DNA of 58,725 nucleotides from Candidatus Hydrogenedentota bacterium (GCA_903837785.1 CAILVY010000013.1:1-58725), one strand, 5' to 3'. Positions 1 through 10,138 are shown, numbered from the stretch's first letter. Numbers and translations: made by a program. The notes: generated by a model not told the origin, from the letters alone.

Positions 1-1
1 C

Positions 2-1933
2 AAACTCGCCAGTGTCGGCATCAAGGGCACCCTCGAAATCATCCGGAACAAGCTCTTTGATTTCCAGGCCCCCGGCTACAGCTCGGCGGGGATCATCGTC
101 GAGTGCAGTCCGGACGTTCCCGGATTCCGCGTGGGCGACCGCGTGGCCTGCGCGGGCGTCGGCTATGCAAGCCATGCCGAGTACAACGCGGTCCCGCATC
201 AGTTGCTCACGCCCATTCCCGACGGCGTCAGCTTTGACGAGGCCGCGTACGTCGCGCTCGGCGCCATCGCCATGCAGGGCGTGCGGCGCGCCATGCCCAC
301 CCTGGGCGAAACCTTCGTCGTGTCCGGGCTCGGCCTGCTCGGCCAACTGGTTGCGCAGATTGCGCGTGCAGCCGGCTGCCGCGTCATCGGCTGCGATCCC
401 ATCGCGGAGAAACGCGCCCTCGCGCAGCAACTGGGCGCGGACGCTGTCTGCGCCCCCGCCGAACTGTCCGCCACAGTGGCTGAGTGGACCGCCGGATATG
501 GCGCGGACGCCGTGATCATCTGCGCGGCCTCGAAGGAGAGCGGTGTCACGAATCAGGCGCTCGACCTCTGCCGACAGAAAGGGCGCGTCGTCGTAGTGGG
601 CGCGGTGGGCATGGAACTCCAGCGTGAAGCGCTGTACATGAAAGAACTCGACTTCATGCTCTCATGTTCGTATGGGCCGGGACGATACAACCCGGGCTAC
701 GAAGAGAAGGGCCTGGACTATCCCATCGGCTATGTGCGCTGGACCGAGGGGCGCAACATGGCGGAGTTTCTGCGCCTGCTGGCCGAGAAGAAAGTAAGCG
801 TGCAGCCGTTGATCTCCATCGTGAAACCGATTGCGGAGGCCCAGGCAGCCTACACCGCCATCCTCGAAGGCGGCAACACGATCTCCGCCCTGATCGACTA
901 CGGGCCCATGCCGGAAACTTTTGAAACGCCCAAGCGCGCAATGATGCTCAAGGGCAAGGCCTCACAAGGCGAAGTGGGCATTGCGGTGATCGGCGCGGGC
1001 GCGATTGCCCAGGCGTTTCACCTTCCGAATATCGGAAAGATCCCCGGCTGCCGTCTGGAGGCGGTCGCAGACCGCGTCGGGGGCACGGCCAAGCAGGCCG
1101 GCGAGAAGTACGGGGCGCGCTTCTGCACGACGGAATACCGCGAGGTGCTCGAGGATCCCAGCGTCCGGGCTGTGCTCGTTGCCACACGCCACAACCTCCA
1201 CAAGGAGATAGCCCTGGCCGCCATCGAGGCGGGCAAACATGTCTTCGTGGAAAAGCCGCTCGCGCTCACGGTTTCCGACTGCGAAATCTTGTGCGAGGCG
1301 GCCGCGCGTAAACAGGTCCTGCTGACGGCCGGCTTTAACCGCCGCTTCTCGCCCTGGTCGCAACAAGCCAAGGCCGCCATCCAGCACGCACGCGGCGCGA
1401 AGATGCTCCTGTACCGCTGCAATGCGGGCGCGCTGCCGCGCAATCACTGGGCGGTGGATCCCGTTGAGGGCGGCGGACGCATTGTGGGCGAGGCCGTCCA
1501 CTTCCTCGATCTCTGCTGCTGGTTTCTCGATGCCGACCCCGTGGCCGTGCGCGCGGACCGCATCGCCTCGGATTCGGCGGATGTCATCGCCGAGGATAAC
1601 CTCAGCATGGCGCTTCGGTTTGCCGACGGTTCGCTCGCCACGATCCTCTATTGCTGCACGGGTCATCCCTCCTTCCCGAAGGAGCGCATCGAGCTCTTCG
1701 GTGGCAGCGGCACCGTCGTCGTCGACGACTTTAAGGGCATCGAAGTCTTCGGATTGCCCGGCAAGAGCGTCCGTTCCTCGCGCCAGGACAAGGGCATGTT
1801 TGGCCTGCTCGAGAACTTCGTCCAGGCCATCCGCGGCGAGGCCGAATTGAGCGTCACGGCCGAACACGGCCTGCGCGCCACGCGCCTCGCCCGGCAGGCG
1901 CTCGAAAGCGCGCGCGGCGGAGCCCCCACGTGA
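2..1933 (+). CDS. Bi-domain oxidoreductase (MDR dehydrogenase fused to Gfo/Idh/MocA), 5' partial
   Basis: The reading frame is open from the left edge, so the N-terminus is missing; 643 residues are visible. The first ~300 residues form a medium-chain (alcohol dehydrogenase-like) fold, with GDRVACAG followed by a nucleotide-binding stretch around VVSGLGLLGQLVAQIARAAG. From about nt 975 a second Rossmann domain begins (GIAVIGAGAIAQAFHLPNIG) and continues into a Gfo/Idh/MocA half with the conserved EKPLAL. This two-domain layout is known from polysaccharide and lipopolysaccharide gene clusters, where it probably oxidises or epimerises a nucleotide-sugar; the exact substrate is not known. The stop overlaps the GTG start of the glycosyltransferase, consistent with one operon. 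Confidence 0.85.
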   Translation, partial: KLASVGIKGTLEIIRNKLFDFQAPGYSSAGIIVECSPDVPGFRVGDRVACAGVGYASHAEYNAVPHQLLTPIPDGVSFDEAAYVALGAIAMQGVRRAMPTLGETFVVSGLGLLGQLVAQIARAAGCRVIGCDPIAEKRALAQQLGADAVCAPAELSATVAEWTAGYGADAVIICAASKESGVTNQALDLCRQKGRVVVVGAVGMELQREALYMKELDFMLSCSYGPGRYNPGYEEKGLDYPIGYVRWTEGRNMAEFLRLLAEKKVSVQPLISIVKPIAEAQAAYTAILEGGNTISALIDYGPMPETFETPKRAMMLKGKASQGEVGIAVIGAGAIAQAFHLPNIGKIPGCRLEAVADRVGGTAKQAGEKYGARFCTTEYREVLEDPSVRAVLVATRHNLHKEIALAAIEAGKHVFVEKPLALTVSDCEILCEAAARKQVLLTAGFNRRFSPWSQQAKAAIQHARGAKMLLYRCNAGALPRNHWAVDPVEGGGRIVGEAVHFLDLCCWFLDADPVAVRADRIASDSADVIAEDNLSMALRFADGSLATILYCCTGHPSFPKERIELFGGSGTVVVDDFKGIEVFGLPGKSVRSSRQDKGMFGLLENFVQAIRGEAELSVTAEHGLRATRLARQALESARGGAPT

Positions 1934-3072
1934 AGGTTTGCATCCTAAACGTCCTGCACGAGCCGTTCGACAAGCGCGTGTTTCAGAAAGTCGGGCGCAG
2001 TCTCGCGGGTGCGGGTCACGAAGTTGTCTCGATCTGTCCCTGCACCGGCGCCGCGCCGGAACCGGCCGCAGGCGTGCGCTTCATCGCCATTCCTTCCGCC
2101 CTCAGCAAGAAGCAACGGCTGCGTTCCGTTGCGCGCCTGATCCGGCTGGGCCGCAAGGAAGCAGCGGACGTCTATCTCGTGCCCGAACCGGAATCCTGGG
2201 TGGCCGCGCTGATAATCAAGGCGTTGCGCGGCGGCAAAGTCGTCTTCGACATGCACGAGCACGTGCCCACGGAGTTCGCGAAGTTCTTCCCGGGCGCGAT
2301 GCAAAGTTTCATGACTTGGCTGACACGCCGTTTCATGCGCCTCTTTGCCCGGTGCACGGACTGCATCATTCTCACCCGCCAGAGTTTCGAAGGCGAATGG
2401 GCCGGGCTCCGCGTGCCGCGCGTGGTCGTCATCAATACGAACCACCTCCAGCCCCCGTGCGGCGCGGTTCCGGAGGAACTTCGGAACGAGTTTGCCGACA
2501 AACCGGTGATCATCCATCAGGGCCAGTTCGGGGAGGCGCGCGGTTCGTATCAACTACTGGAAGCGCTCAAGATCCTCGTGAAGGAGATTCCGGACCTGCG
2601 CTGCATTGTGCTGGGCGATTATGTCTCCGGCAGCGAGGCCGCCTATCGTGACGCCGTCCGGGATGCCGGGCTCGATCACTGCATCCGATTCTTGGGTGCC
2701 GTGCCCTATGACGCTGTTCCCGCCTACATCGCCGTCGCCAAGGTTGGCCTGATCCTCTTTCAACCCGGCCTCCTGAACCACACGCTCGCCATGCCGCACA
2801 AGCTCTTCGATTACATGCGGGAAGGCCGTCCCGTCGTCGCGCCGGACTTTGCCGTCGAGGTCGCCCATATCATGAACGAATCGGATTGTGGCATCCTCGT
2901 GGACGTGAGCAACCCGAACGCCATTGCGCAGGCTGTCCTGAAGCTCCTGCGCGATCCCGCCGAAGCCGCGCGCCTCGGAGAGAACGGGCGCCGCATGATC
3001 GAGCAGAAATACAATTGGCAAGAAGAGGAGAAGCGCTTGCTCGCCGCCTTCGCCTCGCTGGAGCCGCGTTGA
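1930..3072 (+). CDS. Glycosyltransferase family 4 protein
   Basis: 380 residues with a GT-B fold. The N-terminus MKVCILNVLHEPFDKRVFQK is the usual opening of sugar-nucleotide-dependent GT4 enzymes, where DKRV is frequent. The C-terminal donor-binding region carries HKLFDYMREGRPVVAPD, equivalent to the K-L-F-E-Y-M signature. It starts at GTG, overlapping the previous stop (GTGA), with a GGAG seven bases upstream. It probably adds a sugar to a lipid-linked or exopolysaccharide precursor at the cytoplasmic membrane. The acceptor and sugar cannot be told from sequence. Confidence 0.88.
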   Translation: MKVCILNVLHEPFDKRVFQKVGRSLAGAGHEVVSICPCTGAAPEPAAGVRFIAIPSALSKKQRLRSVARLIRLGRKEAADVYLVPEPESWVAALIIKALRGGKVVFDMHEHVPTEFAKFFPGAMQSFMTWLTRRFMRLFARCTDCIILTRQSFEGEWAGLRVPRVVVINTNHLQPPCGAVPEELRNEFADKPVIIHQGQFGEARGSYQLLEALKILVKEIPDLRCIVLGDYVSGSEAAYRDAVRDAGLDHCIRFLGAVPYDAVPAYIAVAKVGLILFQPGLLNHTLAMPHKLFDYMREGRPVVAPDFAVEVAHIMNESDCGILVDVSNPNAIAQAVLKLLRDPAEAARLGENGRRMIEQKYNWQEEEKRLLAAFASLEPR

Positions 3073-3075
3073 ACC

Positions 3076-4947
3076 ATGTGTGGAATCGCGGGAATAGCCG
3101 GCCGGCGCGACGAAGCGCTCGTCAAAATCATGACGGACCGCCTGGCGCACCGCGGGCCGGATGCCGAAGGATGCTACGCGGATGACTGCGTAACGCTCGG
3201 GCACCGCCGCCTCAGCATCATCGACCTCTGCACCGGCCAACAGCCCATGAGCAGCGCCGACGGCGCGCTCTGGATTGTCTTCAACGGCGAGATCTACAAC
3301 TTCAAGGAACTGCGCCGGGACCTCGAAGCGAAGGGGCATCACTTCCGCACGCAGTCGGACACGGAGGTGATCCTGCTCGCCTATGCCGAATACGGCGAGG
3401 AGTGCGTGCAACGTTTCCAGGGGATGTTCGCGGTCGCGCTCTGGGACACGCGGACGAAGACGCTGTTGCTCGCCCGCGATCAGATCGGCGTGAAACCCCT
3501 GTATTACGCGCTCGACGGCGAAACCGTGTGCTTCGCGTCCGAAATCAAGGCGCTGCTGGCCGTGCCCGGCATGTCCCGCGACATCGACTTTGAAGCCTTG
3601 GACGACTACCTCACGTACCTCTACACTGTCCCGCCGGCCACGATGTATAAACGGATTCGCCAGCTCCCGCCCGGCTGGCTTGCCACTTGGCGGAATGGCC
3701 GCTGGGAAACGCGACGTTACTGGCGCCTGCGCTGGCGGGAAGAGCTGCGGACGGAAGAGGAATGGGTCGAGGCGGTGCGCGCCGGCCTCGAGGACATCAT
3801 CGGCAAATACATGATCTCAGATGTGCCGTTGGGCGCGTTCTTGAGCGGCGGCCTCGATTCCTCCACAATCGTGCACCACATGTGCCGGCAGGCCGGCGCC
3901 CCCGTGAACACGTTCACTGTGGGCTTCGCGCGCGAAGGCAGCCTCTACGACGAATCCGAAGAAGCCCGCGTGGCCGCAGAACGCTTCGGCGCGGCGCATC
4001 ATCCCCTCACGGTTGAAGCCGACGCCGCGCAGTTGCTCCCGGTCATCCTGCGCCACTTCGACGAACCCTTCGGCAACCCCACCGCGCTCCTCGTTTACTC
4101 GATCTGTGAAGTCGTGCGAAAGCACGTCACCGTGATCCTGTCAGGCGACGGGGGCGACGAATGCTTTGGCGGCTATCCCCGCTATGCCGGCATGCGGCTC
4201 GCCCAGTCCTACCGCAAGGTTCCCGCCCTGCTCCGGCGCGGCCTCATCCATCCGCTCGTGAGTCTGCTCCCCGAGAGCACCCGCGGCTTCCATGCCCTGC
4301 GGCGCCTCCGCGAATTCTCCGCCGGGAGCCTCTTGAACCCCGTGGACGCCTACGCTTCGTGGATCAGCTATTTCGGACCGGACGAACGCGCGAAGCTCTA
4401 CACGGACGCCGTGCGCCGCGACGTGGCGGGGCGCGACTCCTGGAGCTACATCCGCGCGCTGGCCGCCGAGTGCGAATCACAGGACCCGGTCTCACAGGCC
4501 ATGTACATCGACATCCACTCGTTCCTCCCGAACAATGTGCTTCAGTACGGCGACCGCATGAGCATGGCGCACAGCCTCGAGGCGCGCGTCCCCCTCGCCG
4601 ATACGAAACTCGTGGAATTGCTCGCAGCCATTCCGAGCAGCCTCAAGATCCGGGGTGGACAGGGCAAGCATCTGCTGCGCCGCTGCATGGACGGGCGCCT
4701 GCCCGGCGACGTGCTCCGCCGAAAGAAGGTGGGCTTCAACCCCCCGATGGGTGTGTGGCTCAACACGCGGCTGCGGCCGCTTGTCGAGGACTATCTCTCC
4801 GAAGACACGGTCCGCCGCCGCGGCTACTTCAATCCCGCCCCGGTGCAGCAATTGATCCGGGATCACCGCGCCAGCCGGCGCGACTACACCTGGCACCTCT
4901 GGGCACTCCTGGTCCTCGAAGAATGGCACCGGCTGTACCTGGATTGA
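3076..4947 (+). CDS. asnB: Asparagine synthase (glutamine-hydrolysing) family amidotransferase
   Basis: 623 residues. Cys2 of MCGIAGIAG is the class II glutaminase nucleophile, exposed after Met removal. The N-terminal glutaminase domain (about 1-190) has RLSIIDL and FNGEIYN. The synthetase half contains the ATP-pyrophosphatase loop SGGLDSS at residues 257-263 and GDGGDECFGGY further on. Family chemistry is ATP-dependent transfer of glutamine ammonia to a carboxylate. Full-length AsnB homologues often sit in exopolysaccharide or exosortase loci, where they may amidate uronic acids rather than make free asparagine. The position between two glycosyltransferases, three bases after the GT4 stop, favours such a role, but plain asparagine synthesis is not excluded. 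Confidence 0.9.
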   Translation: MCGIAGIAGRRDEALVKIMTDRLAHRGPDAEGCYADDCVTLGHRRLSIIDLCTGQQPMSSADGALWIVFNGEIYNFKELRRDLEAKGHHFRTQSDTEVILLAYAEYGEECVQRFQGMFAVALWDTRTKTLLLARDQIGVKPLYYALDGETVCFASEIKALLAVPGMSRDIDFEALDDYLTYLYTVPPATMYKRIRQLPPGWLATWRNGRWETRRYWRLRWREELRTEEEWVEAVRAGLEDIIGKYMISDVPLGAFLSGGLDSSTIVHHMCRQAGAPVNTFTVGFAREGSLYDESEEARVAAERFGAAHHPLTVEADAAQLLPVILRHFDEPFGNPTALLVYSICEVVRKHVTVILSGDGGDECFGGYPRYAGMRLAQSYRKVPALLRRGLIHPLVSLLPESTRGFHALRRLREFSAGSLLNPVDAYASWISYFGPDERAKLYTDAVRRDVAGRDSWSYIRALAAECESQDPVSQAMYIDIHSFLPNNVLQYGDRMSMAHSLEARVPLADTKLVELLAAIPSSLKIRGGQGKHLLRRCMDGRLPGDVLRRKKVGFNPPMGVWLNTRLRPLVEDYLSEDTVRRRGYFNPAPVQQLIRDHRASRRDYTWHLWALLVLEEWHRLYLD

Positions 4948-4989
4948 GCCTGCGCTCGTGATATACTGGCGCAGACGTGGGGAAGAGCC

Positions 4990-5952
4990 ATGCACAAGCT
5001 GATCATCCAGATTCCGTGTTACAACGAAGAAGAGACCCTGGGCGTAACGCTCGACGCCTTGCCGCGCACCCTGCCCGGCATCGACGTGGTCGAATTCCTC
5101 ATCATCGACGACGGCTCCCGGGACCGCACGAGCGAGGTGGCCCGGGAACACGGCGTGGACCACATTGTCCGCTTCAAGTCCAACCGCGGACTCGCCCGCG
5201 CGTTCATGGAAGGCCTTGACTACTGCATCAAGCAGGGCGCGGACATCATCGTCAACACGGACGCGGACAACCAGTACGACGCCGGCGACATTCCGGCACT
5301 TATTGCCCCCCTCCTGCGCGGCGAGGCCGAAATCGTTATCGGCGAACGTCCCATCAACCGCATCCAACACTTCTCCACTACAAAGAAGCTCCTGCAGCGG
5401 GCCGGCTCCTGGGTCGTGCGCGTGGCCAGCCAGACGCGGATTCCCGACGCCCCCAGCGGTTTCCGCGCCATGACGCGCGAGGCCGCCATGCGCATGAACT
5501 GCTTCAACGACTACACGTACACCCTCGAGACGATCATCCAGGCCGGCCGGAAGAGCATGGCCGTCACCTCCGTGCCCGTACGCGTGAACGAGAACCTCCG
5601 GCCGTCCCGGCTCGTCCGCAGCATCCCCTCCTATCTCCGGCGCTCGCTCTTCACCATCGTACGAATCTTCATGACGTACCGCCCCTTCCGCTTCTTCGCC
5701 ATTCCCGGGGCGATTCTCTTCCTCATCGGCCTCATCCCGTCCGTGCGCTTCCTCTACTTCTACTGCAATGGATTCGGTGCCGGACACATGCAGAGCCTTC
5801 TCTTCGCCGCCCTGTGCATTGGGCTCGGCGCGGTCCTCTGCGTCGTCGGCCTCCTGGCCGACCTCATCGGCGTCAACCGCATGCTCCTCGAAGACATCCG
5901 CTGGCGCCTCCGCGACCTCGAATACCGCGATCATCGCACAAAGCAGGACTGA
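4990..5952 (+). CDS. Membrane-anchored glycosyltransferase family 2
   Basis: 320 residues. The GT-A domain (about 1-225) has the opening IIQIPCYNEEETLG, IIDDGSRDRT and the metal-binding NTDADNQYD. Two hydrophobic helices follow at about 236-256 and 268-290, then a basic tail. This resembles the dolichol-phosphate mannose synthase-like bacterial enzymes that load a sugar onto a polyprenyl phosphate. A -10-like TATACT lies at 4962-4967 but has no convincing -35 at normal spacing. The gene closes the left-hand polysaccharide operon and converges on the next gene with 12 bases between the stops. Confidence 0.88.
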   Translation: MHKLIIQIPCYNEEETLGVTLDALPRTLPGIDVVEFLIIDDGSRDRTSEVAREHGVDHIVRFKSNRGLARAFMEGLDYCIKQGADIIVNTDADNQYDAGDIPALIAPLLRGEAEIVIGERPINRIQHFSTTKKLLQRAGSWVVRVASQTRIPDAPSGFRAMTREAAMRMNCFNDYTYTLETIIQAGRKSMAVTSVPVRVNENLRPSRLVRSIPSYLRRSLFTIVRIFMTYRPFRFFAIPGAILFLIGLIPSVRFLYFYCNGFGAGHMQSLLFAALCIGLGAVLCVVGLLADLIGVNRMLLEDIRWRLRDLEYRDHRTKQD

Positions 5953-5964
5953 CGGCCCGCGCTT

Positions 5965-8589
5965 CTACTCGACCCATTCGATCAGCGAAACCACGCAGTT
6001 CCCCTCTTGCCGGGCATTCACCACCTCGATGGAAACGAGCCCGCCCTGCGTCATCTCGCCGGTCATGGGATAGTCAATCCATTTGCCCGACACGAAATCT
6101 TCCATGAGGCCCAGGGATGCGCCATTGATCTTGATCTCCTCCTGGCGTCCGCCATAGAAGCGGTCCGGATCGATGATGTACAGCCGAAGCGTGCCCCGTG
6201 CGCCTTGGGGCACTGTGAGGTCGATCTTCACCGCCTTCTCGTCCGCGCGGCAGTGATACACGGGCGGCTCCCACTTTGGCCCCCATGCGCTTGTGAATCC
6301 CTGCTTCATGGCCGCGTCATAGCCGTCTTTTGCGACAATGATTTCGTTCGGCGGAATGCCGCAGCGCACGTACAGCTTGAGATTGTCGGCATACTCCTCG
6401 CGCTGCTCGATCAGAATCTGAACACTCTGGCCCTTGATCGTCACGGGTTGATCCGCGGCCGTCTCGCGGACCGGCTGGAACGGCTCATAAACCGTTGCGC
6501 TCTTGACGCGGCCCTTCAGAAACTCCCAGAAATAGCTTCTGTCCTGCATCGTGGCATTGGCCACGACGAGCGCGCGGCGATCCGTTTCGCGATGGCCGTG
6601 CACGCGCCACGGCAGCGCGCCGGCGGGCGCGGGAACATACTTGGGCAGCGCGCCGTCCTTGTTCACGCTCACTTCCGTCACGCGGGCATCCAGCGCATCA
6701 TGATACGCGCCGAGAAACACTGTGTCCGCGAGTTCGCCCCGGATGCGCTCGACCTCGCGGATGTAGTCTCCGAGCCGCTTGTATTGCGGATCGCCAAGAG
6801 TGTTCTGATAAGAATCCGGTTCAACACAGATGACGCCCCCCGTCACCACGGCCGAATTCACGCCGTTGAAATCCCCGGCGGTGCCCACGTGGAAGCACGA
6901 GGTCCACTCGGGAAACACGTAACGCAAGGGGGCGATGTCGAAGTAGCCGCCGTTGCGGTAAAACACGTCCACGAACGGAATCAGCCGGTCCTGGCAGGCC
7001 TCCGAGGCGAAGCGGAAATCGGGCTGGATCGCCCGGCACTTCTCCAGGAGCCGCGCCATCCCCTGTACAAGCCCTTCGCACAAGGCCACGTCGGGCTTGA
7101 GCGTGTTCAGGGGATTGAAGTCGAGGGCGGATCCCGCCACGACCTTGTCCAACTGAAATGCGTGTGCGCCATCCTTCACCCGCTCCAGGAGCTTGCCTTC
7201 CAGCGCCGCCTCGAATCCCGGCACCACGGACGCCAGCACATGCCGCCGAACGCTCAGACCGAGCCGCGCCGTGAGCGTGCTCTCACCCCAGGCCATCCAG
7301 TTGGGCGTCTTTCCGAACGTGTCCTGATGCGTGTACTTGAACAGCTCGTTCCTGTACCACGCCGTGTTCGAGTCCATCACATTGTAATTGGCAAACACAA
7401 GGCAATGACCGCCGCGCCCGTCGATGGATTCCAGCAAATTCTGAAAACCCTCGCGGCCCCCGAGCTTCTCCTCGGGCGTGTAGTCCGGATAGTCCCGCTC
7501 GATCCCGCCCTTGTCCCAGCCGATCAACTCATAGCAGTTGACATTGCACGCCTGCGCGTCCTTGCACCACTGATCATACGTCGCATAATCCGCGACCACC
7601 CGATCCTCGGGCTGATACAGAATCGACGTGAACCACGCGCTCTGTTTGCGAAGCCAGCTCGCCGATTTCTCAACGGGGAAATGCTGCAGGAACCACGTGC
7701 GGTAACCTTTCGCGCCTTCGTGCCAGTCGCCGCGGTGCGCGCGCAGCACGAATTCCCCGCTGTCCAACGTTTCGCCTGACGCAATGTAGGGATAGCGCAC
7801 GTGCGAGAACACGATGCCCACCGGCGCGCCGCCGGCTTGCTCCGGCGTCAGCCACAAATCACCCGGCACACCCGAGGTGTTCGGATGCAGATAGCAGTGC
7901 CACGTGCTCAGCCGGAACGTCGTGTCGTGATAGCCCATGTAGAGCCCGCGATTGCTGCTCGCATCGTAGAGGTCCCACCACGGCATAACCATGCCGGGAT
8001 AGCCCGAGGCGAACTCGGCCGCCTCCGCCCCCAGCCCGCGACCGCCGGGGAATCCCCGGAACAACGACGCGCCGTGCGCGCAGCCAATGTAGTTCGGCGT
8101 CGCGAGGAGCGCGTCCCGTTTTTCGCCAAATCCCGTCCAGCCGCCCAGGCGCGGAAACCAGAATTCGGAAACCGGCGTCGCGCTGTTGTTCGTCAGCCGT
8201 GCCCGGAACCGCAGCGTATCGCCGTCCAGCGTCACCGTGTAAACCAGGTCCAGCGGAAACGAACCTTTCTCGGAAATCATCCCGGAGAACCGCACCTCGA
8301 TTGACGAGTCCGTGCGCTCGACCGAGGCCGCGGATTGCTTCGCGCCGTCGAGGTAATGGCATTGATACTCCGGCAGCGGCAGCCCAATGCGGAAATTGGA
8401 GGCAAGCCGCGCTTCGCCGAGCAATTCGCCGCCCATCGGCTTCACGACGAGCGACGTGACGAGTCCGTGTGCGCGGTCGATCGTCACGGAGAACGACTCG
8501 TTCTCCAACGTGGCCGTCCGCTCCTCCGCGCCGCCCGCGGCGTGCAGCGCGATCATTCCCGCAATGATCATCCAAGGCATTCTGCCCAT
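5965..8589 (-). CDS. Large secreted protein, putative glycoside hydrolase (DUF6259-like)
   Basis: 874 residues with an N-terminal signal peptide (MGRMPWMIIAGMIALHAAGG). Residues ~25-300 look like a beta-sandwich of the galactose-mutarotase type. The middle (~300-600) looks like a TIM barrel, with an acidic strand end in AFQLDKVV and another acidic site in FASEACQDR, the sort of places where alpha-galactosidase-like barrels carry catalytic acids. A C-terminal beta domain ends in SLIEWVE. I recognise the overall style as that of DUF6259-type putative glycosidases, but only by general resemblance. The ATG at 8587-8589 has GGGAGGGTG upstream. It is divergent from the MFS transporter, so uptake of its product is a plausible link. 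Confidence 0.65.
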   Translation of the reverse strand: MGRMPWMIIAGMIALHAAGGAEERTATLENESFSVTIDRAHGLVTSLVVKPMGGELLGEARLASNFRIGLPLPEYQCHYLDGAKQSAASVERTDSSIEVRFSGMISEKGSFPLDLVYTVTLDGDTLRFRARLTNNSATPVSEFWFPRLGGWTGFGEKRDALLATPNYIGCAHGASLFRGFPGGRGLGAEAAEFASGYPGMVMPWWDLYDASSNRGLYMGYHDTTFRLSTWHCYLHPNTSGVPGDLWLTPEQAGGAPVGIVFSHVRYPYIASGETLDSGEFVLRAHRGDWHEGAKGYRTWFLQHFPVEKSASWLRKQSAWFTSILYQPEDRVVADYATYDQWCKDAQACNVNCYELIGWDKGGIERDYPDYTPEEKLGGREGFQNLLESIDGRGGHCLVFANYNVMDSNTAWYRNELFKYTHQDTFGKTPNWMAWGESTLTARLGLSVRRHVLASVVPGFEAALEGKLLERVKDGAHAFQLDKVVAGSALDFNPLNTLKPDVALCEGLVQGMARLLEKCRAIQPDFRFASEACQDRLIPFVDVFYRNGGYFDIAPLRYVFPEWTSCFHVGTAGDFNGVNSAVVTGGVICVEPDSYQNTLGDPQYKRLGDYIREVERIRGELADTVFLGAYHDALDARVTEVSVNKDGALPKYVPAPAGALPWRVHGHRETDRRALVVANATMQDRSYFWEFLKGRVKSATVYEPFQPVRETAADQPVTIKGQSVQILIEQREEYADNLKLYVRCGIPPNEIIVAKDGYDAAMKQGFTSAWGPKWEPPVYHCRADEKAVKIDLTVPQGARGTLRLYIIDPDRFYGGRQEEIKINGASLGLMEDFVSGKWIDYPMTGEMTQGGLVSIEVVNARQEGNCVVSLIEWVE

Positions 8590-8738
8590 GATTCACCCTC
8601 CCGCTCGTTCGTCCTCGTGCCTGCTTCCCGCCCGGCCCTTCCAAGCCGGGGACTCCCAAGTTCCTTGAAGCCGTCTCCAATAAGCCGTAGCATAGCGCCG
8701 TTTTGCGCATCGGGCAATCTTGCCGGAAAGAACCGATT

Positions 8739-10073
8739 ATGAAGTACAGCCGCTGGAAATTCGGGGCGGCCCGCTGGTCCATCTTCGTGGTGCTCATGCT
8801 GGCCTATCTCCAGAATTACTTCCACCGCATGGCGCCGGGCGTCCTGTCCGCCGATCTCATGGCCGCGTTTCACACTTCGGGCACGTCCCTCGGCGCGCTG
8901 GCCGCGATGTACTTCTACGTCTACGCCGCCATGCAAATCCCCTCCGGCGTCATTGCGGACACGCTCGGCACGCGCACGGGCGTGATGATGGGCAGCCTCA
9001 TCGCCGGCGCCGGCGCGATCGTGTTCGGCCTCGCCGGAACGATCTACGTGGCCGGGGCGGGGCGCTTCCTCATCGGTCTCGGCGTGGCCATGCTCTTTAC
9101 AAACATCATGAAAAGCAACTCGATGTGGTTTTCCGAGCGGCGCTTCGGCTCGCTCGTCGGGTTAACCGTGCTCGTCGGCAATCTCGGCGCGGTGCTCTCC
9201 GCCACCCCGCTGGCGGCCCTGCTCAAGGTCTACTCCTGGCGCCATGTCATGCTCGGCGTCGGCGGCACCTCCTTCCTGATGGCCGCGCTCGTCTTCCTCA
9301 TCGTGCGCAACCGCCCCGAGCACCTGGGCTTTCCCTCCATCCGCGAAATGGAGGGACACAGCCCCACCCCAGAGCGCTCCCAGCACTGGGTCAAGGACCT
9401 CCTGGACGTGGTCCGAAACCGCCACGTCTGGACCGGCTTCGTCGTGAACATCGGGCTCGGCGGCGGACTCTTCGCGTTCATGGGCCTCTGGGGCGTGGCC
9501 TATCTCCGCGACGTGTTCCAACTTGAACGCGCCCAGGCCGCCAATCACATGACGGTCATGATGCTTGGCTGCGCGGCCGGCGCCCTCTTCTTCGGCTGGT
9601 TCTCGGACTGGATCGGCTACCGCAAGCCCGTCATGCTGGGCGGCGCGGTGATCTACGTCGCCGCCTGGCTCCTTATGCTCTTCGCGCCGTGGCAGCCCGG
9701 CCTTGCAGGCTACGTCCTCTTTGCCGTCATGGGCTTCACCGGCGTCGGCGTGCTCCTCATCAACGCCTGCGCCAAAGAGGTCTGCCACCCCGCCCTCGCC
9801 GGCATGGCCGTCAGCCTCGTGAACACCGGCAACTTCGTCGGCACCGCCCTCCTTCAGCCGGCCATCGGCTGGGTCCTCGATTTGACCTGGCGCGGCACCC
9901 TGCACGACGGCGTGCGCGTCTATGCCGCCGCCGACTACCGCAACGGATTCCTCGTCCTCGTCGCCGCCTCCGTGGCAAGCCTCCTCATGATCTTCGCCAT
10001 CCGCGAAACCCGCTGCCGCAACATCGCCCTCCTCTCCGCGCCGCCGAGGCACGGCGAAACCATACTGCCCTAG
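8739..10073 (+). CDS. Major facilitator superfamily transporter
   Basis: 444 residues with about 12 hydrophobic helices. The loop between helices 2 and 3 carries GVIADTLGTRTGVM, equivalent to the MFS motif A (G-x-x-x-D-x-x-G-x-R). A long central hydrophilic loop near HSPTPERSQHW separates the two six-helix halves, and a second motif-A-like segment FFGWFSDWIGYRKPVM opens the second half. ATG at 8739 is chosen over an in-frame TTG at 8703, because hydrophobic sequence starts soon after and the extra residues are atypical. The general look is that of sugar-phosphate or organic-anion permeases; the substrate is unknown. It is divergent from the putative secreted glycosidase. Confidence 0.85.
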   Translation: MKYSRWKFGAARWSIFVVLMLAYLQNYFHRMAPGVLSADLMAAFHTSGTSLGALAAMYFYVYAAMQIPSGVIADTLGTRTGVMMGSLIAGAGAIVFGLAGTIYVAGAGRFLIGLGVAMLFTNIMKSNSMWFSERRFGSLVGLTVLVGNLGAVLSATPLAALLKVYSWRHVMLGVGGTSFLMAALVFLIVRNRPEHLGFPSIREMEGHSPTPERSQHWVKDLLDVVRNRHVWTGFVVNIGLGGGLFAFMGLWGVAYLRDVFQLERAQAANHMTVMMLGCAAGALFFGWFSDWIGYRKPVMLGGAVIYVAAWLLMLFAPWQPGLAGYVLFAVMGFTGVGVLLINACAKEVCHPALAGMAVSLVNTGNFVGTALLQPAIGWVLDLTWRGTLHDGVRVYAAADYRNGFLVLVAASVASLLMIFAIRETRCRNIALLSAPPRHGETILP

Positions 10074-10109
10074 TGCTCTCGAATCAGAGAATAGTGTGAT
10101 TTCCAAAGC

Positions 10110-10138
10110 TTGAACGGGCAAAAAACCGGTGCTACAGT
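10110..10138 (+). promoter_or_regulatory. Sigma-70 type promoter of the acyl-CoA operon
   Basis: TTGAAC at 10110-10115 and TACAGT at 10133-10138 are separated by exactly 17 bases. They lie 73 bases upstream of the first gene of the operon, in the only sizeable gap before it. Confidence 0.55.

Noticed and set aside
4944..4967. Promoter TTGAGC/TATACT before the GT2 gene
   Set aside because: Spacing is only 12 bases; the gene is more likely read from the upstream operon.
6007..7779. 590-residue + strand frame opposite the putative glycosidase
   Set aside because: No recognisable domain; the minus strand has signal peptide, Shine-Dalgarno and fold-like features.
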